64,000 nt of DNA from Hyphomicrobium_A sp963776675 (GTDB taxonomy: Bacteria; Pseudomonadota; Alphaproteobacteria; Rhizobiales; Hyphomicrobiaceae). The notes beneath the pieces are model-generated. The model saw only the letters and a program-made list of their open reading frames with translations. It ran no database searches and was not told the origin of the DNA. Location of the stretch: NCBI GenBank assembly GCA_963776675.1, contig CAVZNR010000034.1:1-64000 (forward strand). The letters are read 5' to 3'. The translations under genes and the position numbers were made by a program. Shown one piece after another: positions 53,530 to 62,601 of the stretch (position 1 is its first letter; each line of letters opens with the position of its first letter).

Positions 53530-54447
53530 TCAGGGTACGTAAACGTCGATCGCCTTGCGGCAGAGCTGGAACTTGGCAGGCGTCTGCGTCACCAGCTCGC
53601 CGTCGGCGTTAATGGCTTGGGGCCGGCGCGTCTCGATGGTGAAGGCGGTTGCGCGCTCGGTCCGCACCTCACTCCACGTGCCGTGCATCCCAAAGCGGAA
53701 CCAGGGAAGCATGAGCACCAGTCGAAGCAGGCTCCTCAACTCCAAAGAGTAGAGCTCCAAGCGACCGTCGTCGATCTCCGCCGTCTCGGCAATCACGTTG
53801 CCACCCCCATAGTGGCGACCGTTGCCAACGGCAATCTGCAGCGTCTTGACCCGCAGCCGCTGCTGCTCATTGGAGATCCAAGCGGTGAAACGTCGAGCAC
53901 GCAGCAAGACACGGATAGCCGCAAGTGCGTAGGCAAGCCGTCCCCATTGCCGCTTGGTGTCGCGGTTCAAGCCGCGCGCCAGGTCAACGCTCAAGCCCAA
54001 GCTGGCCACGTTGAAAAAGGGATGACCGTTGACGGTCCCCAGATCGATCTCCCGTGTCCTGCCGCCCACGATAATGTCGGCCGCCGTCTCGAGCTTTTGT
54101 GGAATGCCGAGCGTGCGCGCCAGGTCGTTTGCCGTGCCCGTGGGCAGGAGACCAAGCGGCAATTGTGTTTCCATAAGCCCGCGCGCCGCACAGTTGGCCG
54201 TGCCGTCGCCACCGAAAACGAGGACGCAATCGATTTCGGCCTTTCGTTTGATAATGTCGTCCGACAGCGTTTGCGGATCGATGCTATTGCAAACCTCGAT
54301 CGCGAGGCCGCCATTGCGGAGCCTTTCGAGAATGCCGTCGAAACTTTGCCCGCCTTGGGCCGCCTTGGAATTGATAATCGCGAGCGCGCGACGCGTGGGC
54401 CGAGCTGACGCCTCCCGAAGACGATCGTCCTGCGCTGCAAGGCCCAT
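53530..54447 (-). CDS. Diacylglycerol kinase-family lipid kinase
   Basis: 305 residues. The DAGK catalytic pattern is clear: AIINSKAAQGGQSF, VLVFGGDGTANCAARGL (nucleotide-binding GGDGT), LGLLPTGTANDLARTLGIP and FFNVASLGLSVDLARG, followed by the beta-sandwich AVGNGRHYGGG and NADGELVTQTPAKF. Bacterial members phosphorylate diacylglycerol or sphingoid lipids at the membrane. Substrate not predictable. Length is normal. Confidence 0.9.
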   Translation of the reverse strand: MGLAAQDDRLREASARPTRRALAIINSKAAQGGQSFDGILERLRNGGLAIEVCNSIDPQTLSDDIIKRKAEIDCVLVFGGDGTANCAARGLMETQLPLGLLPTGTANDLARTLGIPQKLETAADIIVGGRTREIDLGTVNGHPFFNVASLGLSVDLARGLNRDTKRQWGRLAYALAAIRVLLRARRFTAWISNEQQRLRVKTLQIAVGNGRHYGGGNVIAETAEIDDGRLELYSLELRSLLRLVLMLPWFRFGMHGTWSEVRTERATAFTIETRRPQAINADGELVTQTPAKFQLCRKAIDVYVP

Positions 54448-54558
54448 GGAGTGCGCGCCCGTCAGTTCTGTTCGACTGAGACTATTAAGCGATATCCGCT
54501 CATGACAACCGCCGCCATTTGCATGGCGGCGGCCGCAACTACAACAGGGATGAGCTGG

Positions 54559-54862
54559 CTAGTTCTTCTTGCTTGCATCGCCCGACTGGCCATCCATGCA
54601 ATCGCTGGCATCGGCCTGCTTCATGGTCGGCACTTCTTTGTCCATGGCTTCGGTAGCCTCGGTGCCGGGCGCCTTCGTATCGACGCTGGCATTGTCCGGA
54701 CAATCACCCTTCATCTTGGGAACTTGGTCACCGACGGCACCGGTGGGCGCCGTGCCGGGGGTCACCTTGTTGGCATCGTTTGCCTGATTGGTGTCTTGCG
54801 CCTGGGCGGCTGTGAATGCCAACACCAAGCGCCACTGCTGCTGCACTGAGACTAGAGTTCAT
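54559..54862 (-). CDS. Small secreted acidic protein, with a frame change in the signal peptide
   Basis: An ATG at 54862 has a perfect AGGAGG eight bases upstream and opens MNSSLSAAAVALGVGI, a signal-peptide core. Near base 54810 one extra base must be skipped to reach FTAAQAQDTNQANDANK and the rest (DQVPKMKGDCPDNASVDTK, KQADASDCMDGQSG). The mature protein is about 75 residues, Asp/Thr-rich with two cysteines. Function unknown; probably periplasmic. Confidence 0.6.
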
Positions 54863-54948
54863 TTTTGTTTCCTCCTAGATCTTGCGAAAGCAGTCCAACA
54901 CAGAGCGCTCGGATTTGTTCCACCACAGAGGGAAATGGCGAAAAATCG

Positions 54949-55134
54949 CTATTTCCGCGGTTTTGTCTTTTTGGCAGACTTGGTTGAACCTTTGGCGGAC
55001 TTCTTCGGCTTTTCGAGCCGCATGACGCGCGCCGATCCGGCTCCGCCGCGTGCACTGGGCTCGATCGGCATCGCGCGAGATTCCTTCGGCACACGCCGCA
55101 GTCGTGCTTTCGAAGCTGCCTGTCGTAAAGCCAT
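54949..55134 (-). CDS. Small strongly basic protein, 61 aa
   Basis: ATG at 55134 with AAGG upstream. MALRQAASKARLRRVPKES and a Lys-rich end (KPKKSAKGSTKSAKKTKPRK). The composition is that of a nucleic-acid-binding small protein. I have a vague recollection of similar ones in Bradyrhizobium-type genomes. No neighbour gives a clue. Confidence 0.45.
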   Translation of the reverse strand: MALRQAASKARLRRVPKESRAMPIEPSARGGAGSARVMRLEKPKKSAKGSTKSAKKTKPRK

Positions 55135-55317
55135 TTAGCGGAACCTTTTTAAGACTTCCTGCGACGGCCGTTTGCACATCAGCGAGGCAAATCAAGGTGG
55201 AGTGTCGACGGCCAATGGAACTCGCGACACTGCGCTATAAAGAGAAAACGCCCCGGTCTGAGACTGGTTCCTTCCTCGACGTGCTGCCTGGCGGCGCTCG
55301 CTTCACGTTCAATAACG

Positions 55318-56170
55318 TCACTCGCTCGCGACAGCGTCTTGAGTTCGCAAATTGTCCACGCGATCAGGCGCCGACACAGTCACTTTCGGTGCGGTCGAGT
55401 CGACGTTTCCCGCCGTCCACGCAAAGGCCACGTCGGCCGCGTCGCGCCCGACCGAGATGCGGGCGATGGCATCGGCTGAGCTCATGCGCGTCGGATCGAC
55501 GGTGAACCACGCGCCTCCATCCGGGCTCTGCAAATAGACCTGCGGCACGGCGTGGAAGTCGGGAGGGCTCATTCCGTCGGCATAGACGCTCGCATAGCGA
55601 GCCGGTATCCCTGCCGCGCGCGCTACTGCGATGGCAAGATGAGCGAAATCGCGGCACACACCCTTCCCCTGTTGGAGGGCATCCGCAGCCGTGGAATGCG
55701 GCCCCGTCGAACCTGGCTCGTAGGCGAGGTTGGCGTGGACCCAATTGGCAATTGCCAGAGCGCGGGAAAATCCGCGGTCGAGCGACGCGAACTGCTGCTC
55801 GGCGAGCTCGGTGAAGAGATCCGCGGGGCAGAAGCGGCTGGGCAGGAGGTACACGAGCATCTCAGAGGACAGATCCCCGAAATCGAACTCCCCCACCGCG
55901 TTGGGATCGTAACGGCGTAGAGCGAGATCCACCTCGACTTGATAGTCGAGGGTTGCCTGCCCGGGCCCCAGCTTGCAGCGCCGCAGCCGGTTGAGCGAGG
56001 GCGAAGCTTCGAAGCTCTTAATCGGCGGGTTGGTGGAGATTACGAAGGATTTCGGACTTGACAGTTTGTGTGCTGGTTTTTGCGGCGTGGACCTGGAAAA
56101 CGAAGTCGGTCGGCTTCTGCAGCTCGTAGCCGAGCTGGCTGCTGACGAGGAGCTTCACGGGTGCGCTCAT
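55318..56170 (-). CDS. Transglutaminase-like cysteine protease family protein, with one frame change
   Basis: The ATG at 56170 opens MSAPVKLLVSSQLGYELQKPTDFVFQV, the N-terminal beta domain of bacterial transglutaminase-like proteins. Near base 56022 the frame shifts by one (before IKSFEASPSLNRLRRC), then continues through VDLALRRYDPNAVGEF to the catalytic domain: GKGVCRDFAHLAIAVARAAGIPARY with the nucleophile Cys, DFHAVPQVYL with His, and WFTVDPTRM with Asp. Together about 283 residues. Such proteins usually act as proteases or cross-linkers of the envelope or cytoplasm; often beside alpha-E/circularly permuted ATP-grasp genes, absent here. Confidence 0.82.
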
Positions 56171-56311
56171 GGTTGGATGCAGGATCAGTAGACCTCTAAC
56201 AGTCCGTGGACTCGAAAAGTTCCTTTCCCACGAGGCCCTTCGGAGGGAACCCCTGCCTCGCCGGCCGAGTTGGGGTGAACGAACGAGGCCCATCGAAACA
56301 GAGGAAGCGCA

Positions 56312-56500
56312 ATGCCAATCTCGAGCACCGACCCAACGAATGATCGCGCGGCGATCATCGGCAGCGTTCTTGGTTGTCTGATCGTGTTTCTTGCGTTACT
56401 CGCAGCCAGCCGTATTGCCCCCGCCTCTCCGGAGGACATGCAAGCGAGCTTACGTGACAAGCCCGCCAAGATTCATGTGATGCGTGGCAATGCATTATAG
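56312..56500 (+). CDS. Small single-span membrane protein, 62 aa
   Basis: ATG at 56312 preceded by AGAGGAA. One span (AAIIGSVLGCLIVFLALLAAS), then a short polar tail (PEDMQASLRDKPAKIHV). It ends 16 bases before the next gene on the same strand. Family not recognised. Confidence 0.5.
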   Translation: MPISSTDPTNDRAAIIGSVLGCLIVFLALLAASRIAPASPEDMQASLRDKPAKIHVMRGNAL

Positions 56501-56516
56501 TGTCCGGGACAGAACC

Positions 56517-56819
56517 ATGGCGCCCCTAATCGTTTCAGTTCCTCACTCGCTGGGGAAGGTGGAAGCCCAACGCCGCTTGAAAGCAGGTTTCGAGAGCCTG
56601 TCGGCGAGCGGCATGCTCATGGTCGAGCAGCAGGCATGGAGCGGCAACGATCTGCGGTTTCAGTTGAGCGCCATGGGGCATAGAGTGCCGGGCAAGCTCG
56701 AAGTGCGCGACGATGCCGTGCAACTCGAACTGGATTTGCCGGGCATCCTCCGCAATCTGTGGAAGCCAATCCAGTCGGTTCTGTTGAAACGAGCCCAACT
56801 CCTACTGGAAAAACCTTAG
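56517..56819 (+). CDS. Polyhydroxyalkanoic acid system family protein
   Basis: 100 residues. VSVPHSLGKVEAQRRLKAGFE, GNDLRFQLSAMGHRVPGKLEV and LELDLPGILRNLWKPIQSVL follow the PHA granule-associated regulator-like family (PHA_gran_rgn), which many proteobacteria encode with unclear function. Start ATG at 56517. Confidence 0.75.
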   Translation: MAPLIVSVPHSLGKVEAQRRLKAGFESLSASGMLMVEQQAWSGNDLRFQLSAMGHRVPGKLEVRDDAVQLELDLPGILRNLWKPIQSVLLKRAQLLLEKP

Positions 56820-56946
56820 CGCGAGATCACGAGCCTCGCTTCATCGTCGTCGATGTAGAGGACGCGATCTTGCGAGGTCGTCATGCGGAAGGCGGTCAGC
56901 TGAACTCTTGCGAGCGGGGCGGGCTGGACGCTTGGCTCGAAAATCG

Positions 56947-57462
56947 TCAAGCGAGGGCCTTGGGGGTCACATACCGCAAGCTGCCGGCATCGGGGCCGAT
57001 CGCGCCCAGTACACTAAATGAACCGTCCGTCTCCAACACAACGGCCCCGACCTCGGAGGGGTTACCAAAACCCTGTTCGCGAATTGCCGCAAAGACTTCT
57101 TCTTCCGTCACGCGTTCACGCGAAAGCATGGCAGACAAAGCTCTGCCCTGGAAGAATAGCAGGGTCGGTTCGGCTTTAATCAATCGTTGGAAGCGCTCCG
57201 ACCACTGGCACCCGCGCGCAACCAAATACTGCAGTCCGCAAAGAAGGGCCAAGGCCAGCAGTCCCTCAGACAGCGATACGTCGCTGCTCATGAGTACAGT
57301 CGCGAACGTCGACCCGAACGCGACGGTGATGACGAGATCGAAAGCGTTCATCTTCGCAAGCGTGCGCTTGCCCGTCGTCCGCAGCAGGAAGATGAGCCCG
57401 AAGTACGCACAGGATCCGACGACGACGATGCGTATAAGGTCGTCCCAACCATCAAAGAACAT
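56947..57462 (-). CDS. DUF421 membrane protein (YetF-like)
   Basis: 171 residues. Three spans near the N-terminus (IRIVVVGSCAYFGLIFLLRT, LVITVAFGSTFATVLM, LLALALLCGLQYLVA) then the cytoplasmic DUF421 fold with LIKAEPTLLFFQGRALSAMLSRERVTEEEVFAAIREQG; GKRTLAKMNAFDLVITVA-type and GAVVLETDGSFSVL are the family motifs. Some members have been linked to spore or stress phenotypes; no general function is known. Confidence 0.88.
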   Translation of the reverse strand: MFFDGWDDLIRIVVVGSCAYFGLIFLLRTTGKRTLAKMNAFDLVITVAFGSTFATVLMSSDVSLSEGLLALALLCGLQYLVARGCQWSERFQRLIKAEPTLLFFQGRALSAMLSRERVTEEEVFAAIREQGFGNPSEVGAVVLETDGSFSVLGAIGPDAGSLRYVTPKALA

Positions 57463-57529
57463 GAAATCCCGTTTCTAAAGACAAATGTGAGACCGGAGTC
57501 GCACTTGGCGGCTCCGGTCAAAGCTAAGG

Positions 57530-58228
57530 CTATTTGGACGCGGCCGGAGCCGAGACGCCAGCGTAGTAATTGTCGTTGCTGCTCCACCAGCTGTCGTCCT
57601 CGAACCACTCTTGGCTGTTCTTCTTGAAACGCGGCGCGGCCTTGAGCTGATCGACGGTCATCGGCAGCTTAAACGTCACGTTGTCGCCGTCGCGAACGAC
57701 CAGAATCTGGCGGACGGGGACGGCCGCCTGCTCATCGCCCATTCCCAGGAACCCGCCGAAGCTTACGATGGCGTAGTCCCCGCCGCTCCTGTTCAGGACG
57801 AGATCGTCGATTTCGGCAACCTCATCACCGTTCGGGCCGATCAGATCGGCACCCATGAGCTTGCTCGCCCGCAGCCGCTTAAGTTCCAGTGGGCCGCTGC
57901 GCTCGGCAACGTCGCTCCTATCGGCCTTCTGTGCGACACGGTCTTCCCCCGTCGCCGCCGCCGCCGTGGCGTTGGGTTTTGCGAACGCCGTACGCAGCTC
58001 GGTCATGGCCTTAACAACGGTCTGACAGGCTTCGTCCTTATCATGGCGCTTCAAAACTTCGGCAGCGTTGCGTAACGCGGTTAGATCGTTGCGTGCACTT
58101 TCGGACTTGACGCTTTTCATTTGGGTCGTGAAGTCGGAACTGGCGTCGATACGGCAGTCTGCCAACGCCGGCATGGCAAATGCGACGCTCACCGCTGTCG
58201 CAATCGCCATCGTTTTGAGGTGTCTCAT
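57530..58228 (-). CDS. Secreted PRC-barrel domain protein
   Basis: 232 residues with a signal peptide (MAIATAVSVAFAMPALA). The middle part is helical, with two cysteines in DCRID and DEACQT. The PRC-barrel follows (ELKRLRASKLMGADLIGPNGDEVAEIDDLVLNRSGGDYAIVSFGGFLGMGD seen as motifs SKLMGADL, GPNGDEVAEIDDLVL, VSFGGFLGMG). The C-terminus is Trp/Asn-rich. Photosynthetic reaction centre barrels of this type often occur in stress-related periplasmic proteins of Rhizobiales. GGGAGA lies five bases before the ATG. Confidence 0.82.
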   Translation of the reverse strand: MRHLKTMAIATAVSVAFAMPALADCRIDASSDFTTQMKSVKSESARNDLTALRNAAEVLKRHDKDEACQTVVKAMTELRTAFAKPNATAAAATGEDRVAQKADRSDVAERSGPLELKRLRASKLMGADLIGPNGDEVAEIDDLVLNRSGGDYAIVSFGGFLGMGDEQAAVPVRQILVVRDGDNVTFKLPMTVDQLKAAPRFKKNSQEWFEDDSWWSSNDNYYAGVSAPAASK

Positions 58229-58342
58229 TGGGCTCTCCCAGAGGGGGTTTTGGCACTCGGGCCTTGCCTTTGAGAAACCTCGGCTTTGTGTAGCTGGTTC
58301 CCTGCTATTCGGACGCGCAAAAGAAATTCGTCGATGCGGCGC

Positions 58343-58417
58343 TTAAAACAGCAAGTAGAGAAGGACGATGACGACAAGCGGCACGCCCATGAGCCAGAGC
58401 AAGATTCCCGGTAGCAT
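58343..58417 (-). CDS. 24-residue membrane microprotein
   Basis: ATG at 58417, preceded by AAGGAG ten bases upstream; TAA at 58343. The product begins MLPGILLWLMG, continues VPLVVIVLLYLLF and is entirely hydrophobic, enough for one membrane span. The strong ribosome-binding site in an otherwise gene-free 240-base gap is the main support. Confidence 0.5.
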   Translation of the reverse strand: MLPGILLWLMGVPLVVIVLLYLLF

Positions 58418-58472
58418 TGCTTAAATCTCCTTGTGTCTGCTGGTTGCGCAATGGCGCGGTTAGAGGACAGGC

Positions 58473-59384
58473 CTACTTGAAATCATCTCTATGGCCGCCA
58501 CCGATCGTCCCGGCCCACCACGCGGCTGCGCCCGAAACCAGAAGGACCGCGACGGTCCAGAACCCCAACAGCGCTGTCGATTTGCGCGCCTTCTCCCATG
58601 CCGCTTTGCGCTCGGCCCGCCACTGGGTGACAGTCTCATTCACACGGGCCTCCGCATCCGGCCTGCTGAGGTTGGTGCGCGAAGCTACTAAGGTCGCGAG
58701 ATAAGCCCGGTCAGCAGGGGAAGCTGAAGAGTCTGAAGTCGCAGGGGTGTCCAGCAACCGGGCGATTTCCTCGCGATTCAAAGGTTCGCGCGACTGGCGC
58801 GGTACGATCGAGATCGATGCCGGGCCGGAAACGGCCGTCGAGTCGCTTTGGGCAACGTCTGCAGTTGCTGGCCGGAACAAACGATCGATGACAACTTCGA
58901 CGCCGGCCGGCTTGGCCTGGATGCTGTTCGTATTGCCTGCAACGGCGACAATGCCTCCGAGCGCGGCAACGGCTGCCAAGAGACCGGCAGCGAACAGCGC
59001 GACGGCCCATACCAGCAAGCCGTTCACGCCATCCCGAAACGCAACCTCTCCTTTGGGGCCGGCGTCGACGCGATGCCGCATTCTTCCAGCCAGATATCCG
59101 CCGCTGGCCATGGCGAAGAGCTGAACAATCGCGAACCAGACCGCCGTTGCCAGGGTGAGCGTCGCTGCCGTCTCGCCTACCGTTTGCCAAGGCGGGGCTA
59201 CGAACAGGCCGACGCTGGCTCCGAAGCTTGACAGAAGCGCCCACAGACCTAGCGCAACGACCGTCCCGCCGAGAACGGCGGACCAGTCAACATACGGGTG
59301 ATCCTGCAGTCCGACGACCACGGCTGAAACAGGCGCGACGGCGGTGATCTCGGCAGGCTCGTTCGCGGCGATTGGCTCGGGCAT
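58473..59384 (-). CDS. Conserved multi-span membrane protein of unknown function
   Basis: 303 residues from the ATG at 59384 with GAGGAAA upstream. Spans: AVLGGTVVALGLWALLSSFGASVGLF, AATLTLATAVWFAIVQLFAM, GVNGLLVWAVALFAAGLLAAVAAL and, at the C-terminus, STALLGFWTVAVLLVSGAAAWWAG. A soluble loop of about 120 residues separates spans 3 and 4. The YVDWSAVLGGTVVA motif is common in Rhizobiales membrane proteins near stress genes. Function not known. Confidence 0.7.
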   Translation of the reverse strand: MPEPIAANEPAEITAVAPVSAVVVGLQDHPYVDWSAVLGGTVVALGLWALLSSFGASVGLFVAPPWQTVGETAATLTLATAVWFAIVQLFAMASGGYLAGRMRHRVDAGPKGEVAFRDGVNGLLVWAVALFAAGLLAAVAALGGIVAVAGNTNSIQAKPAGVEVVIDRLFRPATADVAQSDSTAVSGPASISIVPRQSREPLNREEIARLLDTPATSDSSASPADRAYLATLVASRTNLSRPDAEARVNETVTQWRAERKAAWEKARKSTALLGFWTVAVLLVSGAAAWWAGTIGGGHRDDFK

Positions 59385-59404
59385 GGATTTCCTCGCAATA
59401 GTTA

Positions 59405-59580
59405 ATTGCAGCGCGAGCACGTACCAGCGCCGTTGAAGCTCAAAAGCTCAATGTCGTGTGGCAGGAATGGTTCCAGGTTGCCGCGCTGTGGAGGTCGATA
59501 CGGCTCGCCGTCGACAACGAGCGCAGCGGCAAACACCTGGAGGGAATTGGTGGCCGCACGACAGGGTGACGGCCAAGCCG
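59405..59580 (-). other. Unassigned short open stretch
   Basis: The minus-strand frame between the DUF192 stop and the membrane-protein gene could encode FAAALVVDGEPYRPPQRGN, EPFLPHDIELLSFNG and AGTCSRCN before a stop, which looks vaguely protein-like, but it has no start or ribosome-binding site. It could be the end of a decayed gene. Confidence 0.25.
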
Positions 59581-60084
59581 TCAGCGCGATTGCGTCTCGA
59601 ACAGAGAGTGGCGCACCCGGTCGCCGGGCTTGAGGCCCAGGCGCTCGGCGTCCCCACCTGGCAACTCCAGCACGGCCGCCACCGGCCCCTGCGAGGCGAT
59701 GATGCGGTCTGACAGCGGCTCGGCCCGCTTCTCGATGCGATGCACGGTGCCGTCGGCGCGAATGAAGACCATGTCGAGCGGGATGTAGGTGTTGTGCATC
59801 CACATGGTGATCTCGCGCGGGCTGCCGTAGGGAAACAGCATGCCGGTGCCCTGCGGAAGCTCGGTGCGGAACATGAGGCCGAGCTGCTTTTCGCTGGGTT
59901 CCTCCGCGATCTCCACGTCGATCGGCGTCTCCTGACTGGGGCCCGTGAGCAGCCACAGCCGGTCGTGGCGCATCTTGGCGTCGAGAGGCGCGGCTAGCAT
60001 TGCCGCCAGCGCGCTGCCGGCAAGCAACAGGGCCGCCCGATGGGCAGCCCTGCTCAGAATTCGTGATTGGGTGGTTTCGAGCAT
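59581..60084 (-). CDS. DUF192 family exported protein
   Basis: 167 residues from the ATG at 60084; a TTG at 60105 overlapping the upstream stop is possible. Signal peptide (AALLLAGSALAAMLAAPLDA). Core motifs PIDVEIAEEPSEKQLGLMFRTELPQGTGMLFPY (EKQLGLMFR), MWMHNTYIPLDMVFI and VLELPGGDAERLGLKPGD define DUF192, a family of unknown function. Overlaps or follows the cold-shock gene directly, an arrangement common in Rhizobiales. Confidence 0.9.
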   Translation of the reverse strand: MLETTQSRILSRAAHRAALLLAGSALAAMLAAPLDAKMRHDRLWLLTGPSQETPIDVEIAEEPSEKQLGLMFRTELPQGTGMLFPYGSPREITMWMHNTYIPLDMVFIRADGTVHRIEKRAEPLSDRIIASQGPVAAVLELPGGDAERLGLKPGDRVRHSLFETQSR

Positions 60085-60101
60085 GCTCAATGAGAGCACG
60101 T

Positions 60102-60701
60102 TCAATGCGTCGGCGGAAGCCCTGGCTGCCCGTCGGGCCGCAGCTCAGCCGCCATGCAGCCCTTCGACCCGTGACCCCAGCGCACCAGGACCATCTGGCC
60201 CGGGCGCAGCTCGGTGAAGCCGAAGCGGCGCAGTGTTTCCATGTGCACGAAGATGTCCGGCGTTCCCTCGCCCCGGGTCAGGAAGCCGAAGCCGCGCACC
60301 CGGTTGAACCACTTCACCATGGCCCGCTCCCAGTCGCTCTCCGGCGTGACCACGACGTGCGTGCGCTGTGGAAGCTGTGAGGGATGGATGGCCGTGCTCT
60401 CGTCCATCGAGAGGATGCGGAATGCCTGCATGCCCTTCGGCCTGCGCAGCACCTCGCAATGTACCCTCGCCCCCTCGTAGGCCGTCTGGTAGCCGCCTGC
60501 CCTAAGACAGGTGACGTGCAGCAGAATGTCGGCCAAGCCGTTGTCGGGAACTATGAACCCGTACCCCTTCGATGCATCAAACCATTTTATCGATCCGACC
60601 ACCTCGAACACCTCGATGCCGGCCTCGTCGGATGTTCTCTCCGCGATGCCTTCAATCGGCCGTTCGAATTGTGGAAAATCGGGACGCTTAAAATCCCCCA
60701 T
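60102..60701 (-). CDS. Double cold-shock domain protein
   Basis: 199 residues with two OB-fold cold-shock domains. The first has GSIKWFDASKGYGFIVPDNGLADILLHVT (KGYGFI RNP-1), the second MVKWFNRVRGFGFLTRGEGTPDIFVHMETL (RGFGFL, DIFVHM). Tandem CSDs bind RNA or single-stranded DNA and are typical of alphaproteobacteria. The second CSD is the better conserved. Operon with DUF192. Confidence 0.93.
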   Translation of the reverse strand: MGDFKRPDFPQFERPIEGIAERTSDEAGIEVFEVVGSIKWFDASKGYGFIVPDNGLADILLHVTCLRAGGYQTAYEGARVHCEVLRRPKGMQAFRILSMDESTAIHPSQLPQRTHVVVTPESDWERAMVKWFNRVRGFGFLTRGEGTPDIFVHMETLRRFGFTELRPGQMVLVRWGHGSKGCMAAELRPDGQPGLPPTH

Positions 60702-61172
60702 CTCGGTACCCCGCTACTGGTCCTCGTTGCATTTTACGCTGCGCGGTCAGCTCTGCGAAACATGTAAGATGCCCTCTCCATGTTCGCCCCCGTCGCGAAG
60801 CGGGCGGAGAATACCATTTGAAACCCGCGCCGCTAGAGGCATTATTCTTTCGTAAACTCTTGGCGTCGCAGACACCTACGATGTCCACATGAAAGTCGGT
60901 CACCTAACGCGCTGAATCGCTTCGAAGTTCACGGCGCCCAATTCTTCCCCAAATTTCATCATCGTGTTGGCGAACACCTTGTGTGCGGACGCGCTGCGAC
61001 GCCGAATACTCGCGCCGACGGTAAGAATTGCTTACACATCGATTCGCTTCACCGACGCGTCACGCACGTCGGTGGACATGTTCCATCCACGAGTGCTGGT
61101 GCGCGCACGTTGTCGACGTCTTGACGTTGCCCGAAGATGCACACAAAGAGCACAACACAGCGGAGCGGCGGC
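60702..61172. other. Divergent intergenic region
   Basis: About 470 bases between the cold-shock gene and the glyoxalase gene. The part next to the cold-shock start is AT-richer than average, as expected of a long cold-shock leader, but I cannot identify a specific element. No gene is supported. Confidence 0.4.
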
Positions 61173-61613
61173 ATGCGATTTCTGCACACCATGGTGCGCG
61201 TCAGTGATCTCGACAAAAGTCTCGCGTTCTACTGCGGCAAGCTCGGACTGGAGGAGGTCCGGCGCATGGACAGTCAGCAGGGACGCTTCACGCTGGTCTT
61301 CCTCGCAGCACCCGATGACAGCGCGCGCGCCAAGTCCGAGCGCGCGCCACTGCTGGAGCTCACCTATAATTGGGACAAGGAAGACTACGGCTCGGGGCGC
61401 AATTTCGGCCACTTGGCGTTCGAGGTCGGGGACATCTACGCCCTCTGCCAGAAGCTCGCCGACGCAGGCGTCGTCATCAATCGCCCGCCCCGGGACGGCC
61501 GCATGGCGTTCGTGCGCTCGCCCGACCAGATCTCGATCGAGATTCTGCAAAAAGGCGCCGCCCTGCCGGCCACGGAGCCCTGGGCCTCGATGCCCAATAC
61601 CGGGACGTGGTAG
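61173..61613 (+). CDS. gloA: Lactoylglutathione lyase (glyoxalase I)
   Basis: 146 residues from the ATG at 61173. MRFLHTMVRVSDLDKSLAFYCGKLGL with metal ligand His5, LLELTYNWDKEDYGSGRNFGHLAFEV with Glu and His ligands, and ISIEILQKG with the last Glu. Converts the methylglyoxal-glutathione hemithioacetal to lactoylglutathione. In a C1 organism it may protect against reactive aldehydes. Followed by a terminator. Confidence 0.93.
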   Translation: MRFLHTMVRVSDLDKSLAFYCGKLGLEEVRRMDSQQGRFTLVFLAAPDDSARAKSERAPLLELTYNWDKEDYGSGRNFGHLAFEVGDIYALCQKLADAGVVINRPPRDGRMAFVRSPDQISIEILQKGAALPATEPWASMPNTGTW

Positions 61614-61632
61614 CCCTCTGGATCATCACGTT

Positions 61633-61651
61633 CCAAAAACCGGCTTTTTGG
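61633..61651 (+). terminator. Terminator after gloA
   Basis: Arms CCAAAAA (61633-61639) and TTTTTGG (61645-61651) with a five-base loop, followed by CAAAATTTTTC. Twenty bases after the gloA stop. Confidence 0.65.
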
Positions 61652-61720
61652 CAAAATTTTTCTATCTGACGAGCCTAGGGGAATGCGATACTATTTTTAT
61701 TTGCGCCAGAGGCTTTATGC

Positions 61721-61735
61721 GGAAACCATTTTTCC
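61721..61735. promoter_or_regulatory. Small dyad upstream of cysH
   Basis: GGAAA-N5-TTTCC in an AT-rich stretch 33 bases before the cysH start. It may be part of a promoter or regulator site for the sulfate assimilation operon. Confidence 0.3.
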
Positions 61736-61767
61736 CTACTTTGAGGGCCTAGACTGAAGGGACCACG

Positions 61768-62601
61768 ATGCCGGCAAAATCTACCAAGGGGCAGGGCGCC
61801 CTCTCGGCGTCCGGCGCGGCACGACCGTTGCGCGGCGGAGGCCGGCGCAAGGGGCCATCCGCTGCGCGCCCCACACTGCAGACGGCCGTTGCGCTCGACC
61901 GGCGCCTGTCCGGCATCGAATCGCTGGAAGAGCGCGTGCGCGAGCTGCCGCACGCACTTTCAGGCCGTATCACGTTCTCAACCAGCCTCGGTCTTGAGGA
62001 CCAGGCCGTTCTCCACGCCATCGCCGCCACCGAAACGCCGATCGACGTCTTTACACTCGATACCGGCCGGCATTTTCCCGAGACGCTGGAGACGCTGGAA
62101 GCGACCGAGCTGCGGTACGGCCTCAAGATCCGCGTCATGGCGCCCGACGCCGCCGAGGTAGAGGCGCTCGTCGCCCGCGACGGCATCTTCGGCTTCCGTC
62201 TGGCCGTCGAGAACCGCAAGGCCTGCTGCGAGGTCCGCAAGGTGCGCCCCCTGAACCGGGCCCTCGAGGGGGCCGCGGGCTGGGTCACCGGGTTGCGGCG
62301 CGACCAGTCGGCGGAGCGTGCAGCGGTTCCCTTTGCCGCATGGGACGAGGCGCATCAGCTCGTAAAAATCAATCCCATCGCCGACTGGAGCCTCGAGCAG
62401 CTAGAGGACTACATTGCGACCCATAACGTGCCGGTCAATCCGCTGCATGCGAAGGGATTTCCCTCCATCGGCTGCCAGCCCTGCACGCGCGCTGTTCTGC
62501 CGGGTGAGGACATTCGCGCCGGCCGCTGGTGGTGGGAGAACGAGGACGGTAAAGAATGCGGGCTGCACAATCGGCCCAGCCACAAGGACGCAGCGGCATG
62601 A
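61768..62601 (+). CDS. cysH: Assimilatory adenylyl-sulfate (APS/PAPS) reductase
   Basis: 277 residues. Residues 1-45 form a basic tail unusual for the family. The PP-loop fold (ITFSTSLGLEDQAVLHAI, FTLDTGRHFPETLE) and the cysteine pairs KACCEVRKV and IGCQPCTRA that bind a 4Fe-4S cluster place it with APS-type reductases; KECGLH carries the catalytic cysteine. Reduces (P)APS to sulfite with thioredoxin. Overlaps cysD by ATGA. Confidence 0.93.
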   Translation: MPAKSTKGQGALSASGAARPLRGGGRRKGPSAARPTLQTAVALDRRLSGIESLEERVRELPHALSGRITFSTSLGLEDQAVLHAIAATETPIDVFTLDTGRHFPETLETLEATELRYGLKIRVMAPDAAEVEALVARDGIFGFRLAVENRKACCEVRKVRPLNRALEGAAGWVTGLRRDQSAERAAVPFAAWDEAHQLVKINPIADWSLEQLEDYIATHNVPVNPLHAKGFPSIGCQPCTRAVLPGEDIRAGRWWWENEDGKECGLHNRPSHKDAAA

